The notes beneath the pieces were generated by a model that did no database searches, was not told the DNA's origin, and was given only the letters and a program-made list of their open reading frames with translations. Position numbers and translations under genes: made by a program. This document shows, piece after piece, positions 36,959 through 49,170 of a DNA stretch of 64,000 nucleotides (position 1 is the first letter of the stretch; the number at the start of each line of letters is the position of its first letter). Source of the stretch: Dermanyssus gallinae (taxonomy: Eukaryota > Arthropoda > Arachnida > Mesostigmata > Dermanyssidae); assembly GCA_003439945.1 (NCBI GenBank), contig QVRM01005270.1:413001-477000 (forward strand). Reading direction: 5' to 3'.

Positions 36959-37565
36959 TGCTATACATATGGTGCAATAAATAAATAGTGAATAAATCTG
37001 AAATGATACGCGAGACTCGATAGAAGACAGAGAGCACGGAATCAGGCAGCTTTTTTCGAATGTAATAAAGAGTAAAATGTACGCTATTAATTTCACGACC
37101 AGCAGCAATCCAAATACCAACATAAATGCATGCATTTATGTAAATGGACCTGATTTATGTGAAGAGGGTGGGAAAAGGTGGAGTGCCCCGTGTATAGCTT
37201 GTAAGAACCAACCAAAAAAAGGACAGCACCTCACAATATTGTATTCAATTAAAATTGCATTGTATATGATCTTAAACGTCCTTGCTTATTGTTTCTTTAG
37301 AGATTACAGACATATAATTTGCAAACAGTCCATATGCATGTACAAATATGTATTTCATCATACGACTCATAGCCTTACATTGTTTAATATGGGTTCAATG
37401 CTTCGCTTACTGCTGTTGTTTGCCGAGGTGGTGCCCGGTTCTGCACATTTCAACAGTATGTGGAATCTATTTATGTCACACGATGGTCTATTTATACCAC
37501 ACAGGGTCAAAGCAATAGCTCTTTCAGCAGATGAACTGGCGATAGCCGTGCCGTGTGATTCGACT

Positions 37566-37588
37566 AAACAGGCTTTCTGACACATGAA

Positions 37589-37630
<42 letters not shown>

Positions 37631-37672
37631 GCTTTCTGATACATGTAAGTGTGTGTATATATATATATATAT
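37566..37672. repeat. Duplicated CAGGCTTTCTGA-(GT)-(AT)n unit
   Basis: CAGGCTTTCTGACACATGAAG followed by GT and AT runs (from 37569) is repeated as CAGGCTTTCTGATACATGTAAG with GT and AT runs (from 37628). This is a tandem duplication of about 60 bases. Confidence 0.92.
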
Positions 37673-37779
37673 AAAGCCATTGGGCTAACAACCGGGGAGG
37701 TCCACTGACCAGTGTGATTTAAAAAGCGCCAATCCTAATAATCATAGCAAAAGTTTAAACAAATGCAGCAAACAAATTA

Positions 37780-38570
37780 CCGCACGGGCAACATGATTTT
37801 CAATCTGAAAGATCTACGACTGAAGCGGTTCATGATAAATTATACGCACCAACGTAAACGGAGAAAGGACATGATATACGCAAATTTTATTGACTCGCGA
37901 AACGCATTTAGCAGAGTACCAAGTGGGACCTAATCTTGAAGGTAATATGGGATCGATTTTTATCTATATTTATTTAATATAATCATAAAAAACGAACATC
38001 ATTACGTTAGAGTAACGTTAGAAGAACGAACTGGCGCAAAAGCCCGTTTCACTTTATATTCTATAGTATTATATAGACGACCTTGCAGGCACACTCTAAG
38101 GAAATAAAGCACCGCCCACGCTTTACGCGACTGACCTTGTGATGCTTGCTAGGAGCCAACATCACTTACATTTTAATGAGACTACAAAAAGAGAACAGAC
38201 TCACAATTACTATTAACAAAACAAAAGCTAAGCATTTTAGTTAAGAAGGAGCCTATTCAGCAGATTGTCTCAAAGTAGACAATCAAAGAAAAGGACCCAC
38301 AGCTTGTAAATCTTTTATCTACCTAAACGCCACAACGGCACCTCGGCGGTATTTTAATTTACAAATCAAATAAGTCAGGGCCAAAACAATCGCTTAAACC
38401 AATTTATTAGGAAAGCTTAGTTCTATGGATAGCTAAAAGTCTACTAATACATTTAGGTTGAAAATGGTTCACATTTTCCTTTACTGCATTCAGATAATTG
38501 CACAATTTTAAAGCCGCCTAATCTTAAACACATACATAGTAAACGGCATATTTAGAAAGCACATCATTGG
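37780..38570 (+). pseudogene. LINE RT relic, third lineage
   Basis: Decayed RT read in shifting frames. I see HGQHDFQSERSTTEAVHDKL (about 37783-37842), motif A MIYANFIDSRNAFSRVP (about 37871-37921), QKENRLTITINKTKAKHF (about 38185-38240) and the thumb-entry VDNQRKGPTACKSFIYLNA (about 38276-38333). The order fits a non-LTR RT of the kind with an F-I-D-x-x-x-A-F-D-R-V-P motif A. The ADD box is not recognisable. Many stops intervene. The upstream limit is set by the duplicated microsatellite unit. Confidence 0.65.
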
Positions 38571-38644
38571 ACTACCACCTACAGAAAACGCGTCAACGAC
38601 AGCCGTGCTCGAACTTAGCCGGGAACGAACGCCCCTGGAGCACT

Positions 38645-38708
38645 CTTCCTTCATTAAAAAAAAACACCCTTTATATGGAAAAGGGTGTTTTTTTTAAATG
38701 AAGGAAGA
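38645..38708. repeat. Inverted repeat, about 27-bp arms
   Basis: CTTCCTTCATTAAAAAAAAA plus CACCCTTT pairs with AAAGGGTGTTTTTTTTAAAT plus GAAGGAAG around a loop of about 6 bases. It lies between an RT relic and a younger LINE insertion. Confidence 0.9.
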
Positions 38709-38902
38709 CTTTACGCATACAGAAAAGTGTCAAAGTCAATGCAACGTCACAGCTTCGAGAACGCACTACTTCTATACTCCTCTGTAATACGCTATGAATT
38801 GTGACATACAGTCGCGCGAGTTTACACTGTTATTTACCATAGACACTCTGCTGGTGCTTGGCGGATATGAGCGAAACTCACAGAGACCAGCCTGGCGTTG
38901 CA

Positions 38903-39708
38903 GGGCCAGGAGTGCCACCATATCGGCCTGGCATGAGGAATGGGCGCAGGTAAGACCCGGTGTGACCACAGGGAGCTGGACCAAGAGTCTGATACCGGAC
39001 CTCAGGGTATGGTATGACCGCCGACACGGGGAGCTTTCCTACTGGACGACTCAGGTTCTGACCGGACACGGCCAGTTCCAGAGCTACCTGTCAAGGATCA
39101 AGAAGGCCATCAGCGATATCTGCGTACTGTGCGACTCTGGAGAAACGGACAACGTAGAGCATACTGTTCTGCGGTGTGATGCTCTCAGGGAAGCACGGGA
39201 CGCAGCACCAACCGCTGTGAGGGGCCGATCCATCAAGGAGGTGGTCTCCCATATGATGACTTCGGCGGAGGCATGGAGGGAGGCGACGAACTTGTTCGAC
39301 GCTGTTTTGACACTCAAGACAGCCAAGGAAACGGCCAGGCGGGAGAGGTTTGAGCGGGTCTCTCGGGAGAGTGGTCGAGACGAGGAGCCGAGGGAGGGGG
39401 GAGGGGGTGGGGAGCAGCCAGGCCCTCATGGTCTCGACGCACCCTCACAGGACAGATTACAAAATGGCATCCCCCTATCCAACCGCAGGTAGACATGCGG
39501 GATGATAGTAAGGGATAGAGCTGATTGAAGGAGAACGGCAGGGACGCCTCTCCCACGGTTTCGATGTAATGCCAAAGTAATACCGAGCCTGGGGGGGTGG
39601 GGAGGAATCCGGGTTTAGTGGGTTTGCGAGTCTCACACTAGTCACGCAGGCTGCTAGTGGCGCATGTGCATCATGCATTACCGAAACCTCCCAGAACAAA
39701 AAAAAAAA
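38903..39708 (+). mobile_element. 5'-truncated R1-like insertion with TSD
   Basis: The reading frame to 39492 carries TISAWHEEWAQVRPGVTTGS, LTGHGQFQSYLSRIKKAI and the finger CVLCDSGETDNVEHTVLRC (CX2CX9HX4C), then VVSHMMTSAEAWREATNLFD. This is the C terminus of the same family as the minus-strand element at 31.7-34.2 kb, but with the last Cys intact and no frameshift. The 3' UTR matches that element and ends in an A run (39698-39708). AGCCTGGCGTTGCA occurs immediately before the element (38889-38902) and at the end of the A run (39708-39721), which reads as a 13-14-bp target-site duplication. It is only the terminal 200 codons, so it is non-autonomous. Confidence 0.85.
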
Positions 39709-39719
39709 GCCTGGCGTTG

Positions 39720-40409
39720 CAATTGAATTACCTCACTATTCTATCATAATGTGCGGGGGGGATGGGGCGAGGGGGAAGTAATACAACATACGACACAAAC
39801 GGTCTTGACATGGCGAATGACATGGCGAATTTGAGCCAGCTTGTGTCAGTGGCGGTAGCGATTGCGTCAGGCGGCGGGAGGCGGCAATTTCGAACTTCCG
39901 GGGCCCAGCATCGCCGCCATAATTTCTTTCTTCGTTAAGCCTGTTTCCTCCTGCTCGCGTCGTGTCCAGTTGCCTACTTAATGTTTGAGGAATTTAATGA
40001 GACGGTCTTTTCCGAGCCACCAGAGGCGTGACTGGCCAACTGCCCAAGGAATTCGGCCACACTCACATTCTCTGGCCCCTCTCAGCACTGCAGCGACTAT
40101 TATTTGGTCGTGCTATTTCACGTCGATCGTTACAATCGAATTCTCGCAATTTGGCTGGCAAAAATTCGCCTGCTGCTTCATGTTCTGCAGCGGAGTGCAC
40201 GGACGAATGTAAACTAAAATCACACGCATTTGCCACATTATTGCTATGCACGCCGCTGGAAGGAACCAAAAACGTGGACTTACCAGTCCAGTAATTCAGC
40301 CATTGCAAAAAATCCAATTGATACCGCTCTATTCAAAATTCGACGCCATAGCGGCATTCCAAACGACCGCTTATCGAAAAGGATGCTAAATGTTTAGCTA
40401 CAATTGCCT

Positions 40410-40460
<51 letters not shown>

Positions 40461-41230
40461 TTTATTAGACCGTTTTTGTCTGGACGGCAAATTTATTTAA
40501 GTTAAATAATTCTTTGTTGAGCTTGAAATGGCCATAATTACACAAGTTCCAACAATTGTAACTATTCAGGGCACTTGGCAGAAAAGGCTATCGCCCGTGT
40601 CTATATGTGTACAGCGGGTATACATCTGATTAAACAATTTGAACAGAGACATGTTTAGTTTATTCTGAAAGTAAGTGATATAAAGTTGTGTTACAAGGTT
40701 GAGTTTTAGCCTACCGACAAGTGAAAGTAAGATGAGATTCTGAGCCGCGAGCGCAACGATAACAACAACACCTCAACAAACAAAAATAACAACAACAACA
40801 CCAACCACCACCACCGCCACCACGAGCACAACAACATTAACAACAACGTCGACAACATGAGATTTGTGCGTGCCACTGTTATATAGTGAGCATCTCAACT
40901 CCCAAACAATCTCCCGATTTGTTGCCGTAGGCCTGACATTGGCACCCGAGGCCACCCACCATCTGGCCACAGACGTCAGTGCTAACAGGCCCTAACCACA
41001 GAGACGTCGTCCGTATACCGTGCCGTTGCCTGGTTGGCTTGTATGTACAACGCCGTTGTCTGTGACTCTCCGCCTCACCTGTTCCATCTCATCTACCACC
41101 AGCGCCGTCCACCAACAGACGATAAACATCTGGATTTGAGCGTGGCTAATTGAGTATAAGAAGAAGAAGAAGATCACGCCTTCCGTAACTGGCTCTGCTG
41201 CTCATCATCGTGACAGTCATGCGAGCCACA
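39720..41230. other. No recognised gene
   Basis: Contains short G-rich and CAA/CAC-rich runs (40765-40855) and an AT plus T tract (40411-40464). No gene recognised. Confidence 0.4.
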
Positions 41231-41231
41231 G

Positions 41232-41232
<1 letters not shown>

Positions 41233-41298
<66 letters not shown>

Positions 41299-41308
41299 TA
41301 TATATATA
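41233..41308. repeat. (AT)n microsatellite
   Basis: Nearly pure AT tract of about 38 units. Confidence 0.96.
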
Positions 41309-41566
41309 TGGGTATTAAGTAGGTTTTAACTGGGCCCAAAGACAAATGTATCGAACAGGTTAAAACTAATAAAGACAACAAATTCAAGGTGCTGTTATAA
41401 TAAATTGAGACGGAAGTAAACAATTGCAGTTTAACTAAAGATGCATGGCCGCAAAGGAGTTGCTAACAGGCGAGTTAGATAATTTGTTAAAGTCTTTCCG
41501 GTAATGCAACCGCTAGTTAATCAATAGTAAAACGGATGTTCAAGCAGGTTTATAGAGTAAAAGCAA

Positions 41567-42970
41567 ATGTTCAGAGAGTTTAAAGAAGAAAGGTTACTGC
41601 ATAAAGCGGAGGAAAGGACGACCAAGGCAGGTAGGGAAAAACGGTGCTTAGCAGAACCAGATAGAGTGGTAGACTCCACGAGAATGCTAGGTGGGGTGGA
41701 CGCCATACGTAAACATTTCCCTAACCTTATTGGACCTTGCGATCAGGCCATAAAAGATCAAAGTATCTTAGCTGGTGTGAAAAATGTTTATTACTGACAA
41801 AGCTGGAGAGATTCCGGAAACTTGGAGTGAAACAATCCTGGAAGATAACGTACCACGAGACTGAGCCAGACTCTTGCAGGGGATAGCGATCAAACACTGT
41901 TTTCGTCCAAAAAGAGCAACGTAGGTTTCGACAAGGGAAGTCGACATATCCCGCAACTTGAGAAGTCCTTACAGTGGTCTGGGGTACGGTGTCACGACCC
42001 CAGGGATATTTATATACAGATTCTGTCAACCCTAACTCCTTCGACTCGATCCCAAAAAGAAAACATAGCCGAGGAGAGGGTTGCCGACGCAAATGCTTAA
42101 ACGGTTGGCAAATGTAAATATTACAGCAAAATGTGGTACGCGCCTTTAATGGCGTAGGAGTTGCTTTAGAGGCTGCACCTTCAACTGGTATGGCATAGGG
42201 TTGATGGCTTGAGCTTCTGTTATTCTCAATGCAGGGTCTCAAACCAGGCCTTAGATCACCTTGCTAAATTCAAGGACGAGAAAGAGCTAGGCGTCAACTG
42301 AAATACAACAGTCGTTATGAAATTTCGCATAAGAAGCCGGTTCCCTAAGGGCGACGCGCTTCAGGCGAAGGGGAGTGAAGTGCAATCTGTTACCATTTTT
42401 GTATACTGGAATTCGTTTTCGGAAACACGTACAGGAGAGGATTAGAAATGCTAATATAACAACAGCTGCAATAACCAAGCCTCAGACGTCGTCCAATCTC
42501 GTGGTAGGTGCGTTATTTAGCAAAAACATTATGCCAAATGCTCCATACCGGCTAATCCGGGCGAAACAAAGCTCGGCGTTGGGTTTTGTTGTGTCTGTTG
42601 TTCTTTTTTTATGACCGGGCTTATAACCCAAGGAATATATTCGTGCTGATACTAAAAGAAGGGCCGTTGTCAACAGTGGAATTTCAGGGGTAATGGGTTT
42701 AGATACAGCAAGGACTTTAGAAGAACACGTGGAACGTCGGAGAACAAAGACAAACGGGATAGATATAGAGATGTACAGCACAGCCGCAGTGGGAAACCGG
42801 GTTTGCGGGCAAACATTTTGCGACTGCGTTTGAAGCTCGCAAGTTTCACCATGTTATCTGTGTCCGTGGCGGTGTTCTCAAGCCGAAGGTGGAAAGCCAA
42901 TGCAAGATATTGGCAGAAGTGTATGACGCATACTATGAGGGGCAAAATATTCAGCCGTCAATTCTATAAT
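41567..42970 (+). pseudogene. Unidentified decayed coding-like region
   Basis: Protein-like open stretches follow one another on the plus strand. An ATG frame at 41567-41797 reads FKEERLLHKAEERTTKAGRE and FPNLIGPCDQAIKDQSIL. A frame around 41798-42020 has LERFRKLGVKQSWKITYHE. A 60-codon frame near 42760-42970 has GKHFATAFEARKFHHVICV and ESQCKILAEVYDAYYEGQN. Composition suggests a former protein gene or processed copy broken by stops. I recognise no family, and no poly(A) end or intron boundaries are evident. The three pieces might also be unrelated. Confidence 0.3.
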
Positions 42971-42979
42971 TCTATAAAT

Positions 42980-44313
42980 ATATTCCGATTAACAAGGAGT
43001 ACCAAGATGCTTTCATTTTAAAAGCGTAACTGATTTTTACCAAATAGGTACTAAAAAAATAAAGATTTTTTAAAGATCATTGTTATATATATATATATAT
43101 ATATATATGTATACCAATAAATCGATTTAAAAGCATCTTATAAAAGCCTAAGGCTTTCATTTGATTGTAGATGGTGTGTTATAAGAACGAGTGCCAATGT
43201 CATTTAGGCGAGCTTCCGCAGCTGCTGGCATTCAGGTTGCACGGAGAGAATAAATATGCGCATAATTTTCACTCGGTGCACTCAGACGGCCTATGTAGTA
43301 AATAATCGTTTTGGCAATATTTGCGCAAGAAGCAAAAACTGTTTCCAAGATAATAGTATTAGCGAGTAGTGTTCTCTAAGGGAGATAACGCCCTCATTCG
43401 AATACATAAATCAGATGAAGTACTATTTGTAGCAAAATGCTTAACGTTATTACGTTATATTACGATTGAGTTAAATTTCTGCTTCGTCTAAAGTGTATTC
43501 AACGGAAGAAAAACAATCATATCGATTGACAAGACTTGATATCGTGTGATGTTTCCTTTTGAGCGTTCATGTCTTTTACGACGAACATCTACCAGCAGGT
43601 CTGATAAGGCTGCACTCAGAAATGTGTAGTCCGTTTCTCCATTTAACCTTTCAGGAAGTTAATAGGCTCAATGCGGTAGTTGTTCACCATGACAGCCCAA
43701 ACATCCTCGGAGCAGCGATCCTAGCGTGCATTGGGGCGGGTCTTATGCAGTGAACGGCCTGTGTCTGGAATCCAAAACATTTTAAAAAAGAGTGCCTTTA
43801 TTTCTGGACTATGCTCCGTTCCCAATCGGCTGTGTCGTAAAGAGGGCCGGACATGTTGAGATTTCGAGGGCTACCTTAATGGTTCTTGTGGTAGCACGGT
43901 TACCAATCTTCAGCGGTACAATCCATTTAATTTTAGTAAGCATTTGGTACAGATATAATCCCCAGTGAAATGTACATTCTCTTAGTTGTGTTTATCTTCT
44001 AAGCACGTAAAAACTCAACTAGAAAACATTACAGGATCTCGATTTTCATAAATTTTCCTCAACGCAACTAACCGTCGCTTTCCCTAACTAGCCGTGGAGG
44101 TCACTCAAACCAAGTAGAACTCTCTATCGAACATGTTTGGCGGTGCTACATGGTTCGTTCTCTTGTAATAACATATTTTGTAAAGCAATATTCGGTCAGT
44201 CGCATCGGTATAACCTACATAAGTAAATTCACTTTTACTCCACACCACGATCTTTCTACCGTCCCTTCTTTCCCATTGGAAAGAAATATTTTTAAACAAC
44301 TTATACTGCCCAC

Positions 44314-44344
<31 letters not shown>

Positions 44345-44530
44345 TTTCAAGGAAGCATTTCAAATCATAAATATATATATATAATATTATAACACAGATT
44401 ATCATAATCTATTCGATAGGGGGATATAAGCGAATGTTTGACAGAGTACATCGGTAGGCCAAATCCAACTCGAGGATATCGAACGCTTCAGCCGTACTAT
44501 TCCTCGGCAACAACAAACGCACAGTTAGCT
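42980..44530. other. No recognised gene
   Basis: AT-leaning sequence with a (TA)n tract at 43084-43109 and an A run plus AT tract at 44314-44342. Nothing coding recognised. Confidence 0.4.
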
Positions 44531-44533
44531 TAA

Positions 44534-45845
44534 GTGCGTTTTTATGAAATCCTGATCCTCGCAAAGAATAAATTTGTTCCGTCAATTCTAACGGAAGAAT
44601 TGACAAACCTCGTGGACGTGAACTGCACTGTCGTAATAAGTGGCGACATGAACCCTCGCTCTATTAAATGGGACACATACGAAAGGCCCGGCGGAACGAC
44701 GGAGAATATTGTCTCAATGAAGGGCCTGATGATAGATTTCTGCGTAGCAGAAGGAATCAGGCAGTTCGTAGACAAACCAACGAGGCTCGGCTCTATACTG
44801 GACGTTGTTTTGTGCCATGACGAAGTCGTCAGTCAAGTTGTAGTATCCCTGGGCCTAGTCTAATCAGATCATGTCATTTGTTATCCTGGCTTCACGCCCG
44901 ATTGACATGCATTGCTCACACAGATTCGACTACAAAAACGGAACCTACGAGCTGATGCAGTTAAACTAAGATTTAACACATTATGCATCTTAAGTGACTT
45001 GAGTGTATCTACTTTCTAACAGAGTCATGTATACCTCCAAATAGAAGAGATTGAAAAATGGTCAATAAATGTCCATCTACGTAAACTTCGCGGTGCTCTC
45101 GGAGCAGCCTCTGAGCCATTAAAAATAGCCCGAATTGACAAACAAATAGCCAGAGCTTCCCGGTGCCAACGAGTACTGAGCAAAAGTGAATCATTCCCAA
45201 AAACAATCTGACGAAGGTGTCAAGCTACGTGAGGTGGAGAATTACGATCAACGACTCAACTTTCGTTCATCGAACGTAATAATGGAACGTTTCATTAGAA
45301 CGATTTCTTTAGTCACACTTATCCGACTGACGAAGAGTTACAGCAGCGCATGATACAGCGGACTCTCCATATACCAGAAGTAACACCGTCCCCTCACATC
45401 ATCAACGATGTGGATGTTTTCCTCATAAAATTGCGGGAACACTTGCGGACGCTGGCCAGCACAACGAGCACGACACCTGACTCCACCAGATCCTGGATCC
45501 ACCAACATTGGGCAAAAATGTACGACGTCTCGGATTGCTTCGACGTTGTTTATTGTGATTTCAAGTGCGCGTTAGTTAGTCACGCACTTTAAACTATTTC
45601 AAACTCAACCACAGTTCGAATTGGAGAACGCAAACTAAACTGGCTTACTGTACGGTTTCTCCAAGACATAACTTTTCGGGTGTGCGTTAATGGACAGTGG
45701 GTTCTACGATGGGTCGAGTGTCATCTGGCTGTCCACAAGGAACAATCCTCGGACCACTGATGTATATTCTATACACCGATTCACTGAATATACATATCTT
45801 ATTCCACGGGGAGTTGAAGCTAAAGTACACGCTGAAGATGTAAAG

Positions 45846-45882
<37 letters not shown>
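44534..45882 (+). pseudogene. CR1/L2-like LINE, endonuclease plus RT
   Basis: The frame 44534-44863 is the second half of an AP-type endonuclease: VVISGDMNPRSIKWD, then GIRQFVDKPTRLGSILDVVL. After a TAA, SDHVICYPGF supplies the SDH motif (near 44867). The RT follows in pieces: motif A FDVVYCDFKCALVSHAL (about 45540-45590), motif B SSGCPQGTILGPLMYILYTD (about 45722-45781) and the catalytic box HAEDVKLY (45828-45851), where YADD has become HAED. An (AT)n tract starts immediately afterwards, and the thumb is not found beyond it. GDxN and SDH are preserved, but the RT active site is altered and the element ends abruptly. Confidence 0.8.
45846..45882. repeat. (AT)n cutting an RT active site
   Basis: AT tract beginning within the codons that follow the HAED box of the LINE just upstream. 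Confidence 0.95.
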
Positions 45883-45885
<3 letters not shown>

Positions 45886-45999
45886 GTTCACATTGCCAAA
45901 CTGGGAAAGTTCAAAGTGGCGTACACAGCAGTAGTACCTTGAGACTACTATAGCTATCATTCCTCCACTGCCCATTGCAGGACATGCATCGTTTATGTG

Positions 46000-47600
46000 T
46001 TGGCGGTGGAGGAATAATAATAGTAATGGTAACTAGTCTCCAAGCCTTCCAGGTACTACTACTACTACGACGACTGCTGCGTACGTCGACTTGAACTTTA
46101 ACCAATTTGGCAATGTAGACCGACTAATTGTCGAGACAAGACCGTCGAGAGAGAGAGAGAGTGAGAAAGAGACAGAACCTTCTAGTCTAGCAGACACGGA
46201 TCGCGCGAGAAGAGGTGAACCAGGGAGGGTGATCTAGGAGGAGCAACTAGGGAACAGCGAAAACAGAAAGAGAAACACGAAAACGAGATCAAGTGGTGGT
46301 GAAGAGGGAGAGGAGGAGAAGACAGCATAGACGTCGTTAGGAAGAAGCAACACGCGAAAACCAGGCCGCTGCTGCACGAGCCCTGAACAGCCTTGTACAG
46401 CTCAATTTCGACGAGCGAGAGAGGTGGGGGGGGGGAGGGGGGGGGCGACGCTCTGTTCGTTAGCTGTGTCGTTTCGTTCATCGTGCTCCCTGTGCTCCCC
46501 TGAGAGTTTCGACCAGCCCGACCAACCCGACTCAGGCCCAGACCACCGAGGGGTCTTCTGGCTTCTGACGTGGCCCGCACCGCGCTGGAGCGCCGAGTGA
46601 GCGCGCGTTCTCCTTCTACCTCATTACCACCGACAGACGCAGCTGCTGTTGCATAGGTAGATATGGCGGGCAACGGAACAGCTAACTCTCGGTAGCTAGC
46701 CGTTCACGTCGCAAAGAGAACAGACTCTCCATCCTGCAATCAGGCATGCAATCGTATGCACGTAAGTATGTGTGTGCTGGTGCTGCTGCTGCATGAATTG
46801 TCGTTTGACTCCGTCTGCTGTAACCCGTGCTCGTTGGCACACACACACACGTACGCACGCAGGCATGCATACATACATACATAATGAACACAAAGAAAAG
46901 TCGCTAATTGATTGATGGGGCGCAACAGCTCAATGGCTCGAATGAACTCGAAGGCGGTTTGTAGGCCACTAACGTGAATGGGGGCGGCCATCCGGGGAGA
47001 GCTTCACACGTCAGGCTGGTGGGAGCTCTTGTGCGTCAGCCAGTCTCTACAGCTCTTTTTGTATATACTTGGATCGCCTCTATACCTTCCTTCCCTCCTC
47101 TCTCCTAGATGTAGACTACCTTTATTTGTTGTTCGTTGTTAATGGAAAGTTCGTAGAAACGTCAGCGTTCGTTGAAAACATTTTTGTTATACATTTGTAC
47201 AACAGTATGAGTCTATGATGAATGTGCAACCGATGATCGCGTAAGTAGAAAATCAATGATCACTGTTGCCACAGGTCGATAACCTACTAAGCAAACAGCC
47301 GTTTGAATATTAGGTCTATCTGTGCTTTACGTGGTACAGCACAGCTTTGAACAAACTTCAATAAGACGCACTCGTATACATTCATATATACGCATTTACG
47401 CGAGTATCGAAATCTATATATATTCCTAAGCAGAAATATCTAGAACGATGGAACAGGCCTTTAATTTGCATCTTTGTACCTTAGTTGCTTCATAGACCGA
47501 TTTGCATAGTGGAGGAGGCCACGTGGACGTTATAGGGTGCCAGGTGTCCACAACCGTACTGTACCGCACAAGAGCTCTACCTAGTAAAAGTACGATGTAA
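46000..47600. other. GC-rich stretch, no assigned gene
   Basis: 46140-46680 is purine-rich on the plus strand, with GA runs and G runs, and CpG-rich near 46550-46600. An ATG in fair context (46663, reading MAGNGTANSR) is followed by TAG; CGGTAGCT there could be a weak splice donor. The 163-codon minus frame (46673-46182) is low-complexity Ser/Pro-rich. I see no firm gene. The region could be a promoter or 5' UTR. Confidence 0.25.
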
Positions 47601-47643
47601 TTTCAACTGGGGTACCAGGGCGGAAATAAACGTCATCATCATC
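47500..47643 (+). other. Possible LINE/SINE 3' end
   Basis: The sequence ends GGAAATAAACGTCATCATCATCAC, that is an AATAAA followed by a short (ATC)n run. Such tails are common on CR1/L2-like elements and their SINEs. No coding part is recognised upstream. Confidence 0.3.
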
Positions 47644-48329
47644 ACATTGTTTCACTCATAGTGGGTATGCATATCACAATGATTATTATACTGTTGTCAG
47701 CTGATCTCGGCACGTCATTCTAGAGGAACGGTGCAGCGATTTCTTTGTAAAAGCCAGACTGGCAGACGCATGGGCTCCTCGTACACGCTTGAGAGCGCAG
47801 TTGACAGATACGCCCTGTGTACTTCCCGTGAAAGCTCGTATTCGGATATACTATGTTAGGCATGAACGTGGCGATTGTGACGTGCCAGACCAGGCCAACA
47901 GTCAGAAGCAGCTTTCACACGGTCATTTACGCAACGTCATCAATCTCAATGGAATTATTTTAACTTAGTGTGACATTAGCTACTCACAAAGGCTTTTAAC
48001 CGCAATGGCAAGCAATGCACTCGCTACATTGTGAAATATCTTTCAAGCAAACCAAAGTTTATCCGAGTGGGTGTCCCCAAATTCTGTCAAGTTCACACAT
48101 CAGCCTCAAAAGAATGTTAGGCGGTTCCAATTAGGTGGAAGAGTGTTACTGCTGTCCGGACGTTCAGTGGCTGGTCGTCGCCTATTTCTTCAAAATAAAA
48201 AATTAAAGCGGTGCGCGCTGTCTCAATGATACGCGCAGATAAGGTCGTCTCAGTATGACGGAGCCGAAGCCCTAGCTACCTGAAATAGCAGTCAATTGAC
48301 CACCTTCTTCTTCTGAATTTCACAGTTTT

Positions 48330-48620
48330 ACAATACGGCATCACGCGTTCCCCGATACCTCTGAAAGACGAATTGCTCCGGAGGAAGGATCTGATCGGCC
48401 ACGGACTCGATCCGTTTTATAACCAACTTGCAGAACATTTTCTTCAGCGTTTTTTTCAGACGCTTTACCGCGGTGTAAGCTTGGGTCCTTGTCTGTCATG
48501 CTTGCCTTTCAAGAGCAGAAAACGCCTGGCGACGTACCAGGCATTTTTGGCATTTGTTCCCTCCTTCATGATTTCGTTGAAAACATCACAAAGTTAGTTT
48601 ACCAAGAGAGACTCAGACTG
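48330..48620 (-). pseudogene. LINE RT fragment (pre-palm)
   Basis: Minus strand: CDVFNEIMKEGTNAKNAWYV with RRFLLLKGKHDRQGPKL (about 48600-48490) matches the block before the fingers motif of non-LTR RTs (FN-x-x-L-G-x-P-x-W-x-x-R-x-x-L-x-x-K-x-x-D-P-x-x-Y-R-P-I). After a frame change, KLVIKRIESVADQILPPEQF and YRGTRDAVL (about 48450-48330) fit the Q-x-G-F-x-x-G-R-G-T-x-D-A-V block. Motif A and the ADD box are not found downstream. A possible linker TRKLRDGKPSS lies near 48770. Confidence 0.6.
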
Positions 48621-48930
48621 CACCCAGTGGACACCTGGTCTGGCCCCGCACTCTTGCGTCTCAGAAGAGAGCGCAGACCCTGACTTAGTTATTTTACATC
48701 AAAGGGCAAAGTCATCGTTTTCTGGTTCAATGTGAGCGGACGCTTAATCATTGGAGCTAGGCTTACCGTCTCGCAGTTTCCTCGTTACGTCTTCGTCGCT
48801 GAGCAGAGTTGGCCTCCAACTAGACCGCGCAGCGTATGTTAAGAGCCTCCGTTCTGCTTTTTTCTCCTTCTCGAGAACGTCAAAGTTTTAACCTCGCCGT
48901 CAACAAGGTTGAGAAACACTTGGCCTTGGC

Positions 48931-49170
48931 GTGCACTTGCACACCTCAGACCAAGTGCTCCATCAATTGGAGCACTTTGGTCTCTCCTTTATCGTTAGTA
49001 GCCCCATTATGAATACGGACATTGAAGTCGCCACTGGCAATAGTAGACATAGACAAATCGAAACCAAATACACCCGAACTCGCCGTATCAGCGACTTCAA
49101 CCGTGTCAAGCTCAATTTAGAGGGAGCTAGAAGACGACTGTGTTTCAAACCTCATGGTCGATAAACCTAT
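48931..49170 (+). other. Possible endonuclease-RT linker relic
   Basis: Open frame with DIEVATGNSRHRQIETKYTR followed by RRISDFNRVKLNLEGARRR. It resembles the basic linker after a LINE endonuclease (KY-x-R-R-x-W-S-D-F), but without endonuclease or RT motifs next to it. Weak. Confidence 0.2.

Noticed and set aside
46182..46673. 163-codon minus-strand frame
   Set aside because: Low-complexity complement of GA- and G-rich DNA with no known motif; not called as a gene.
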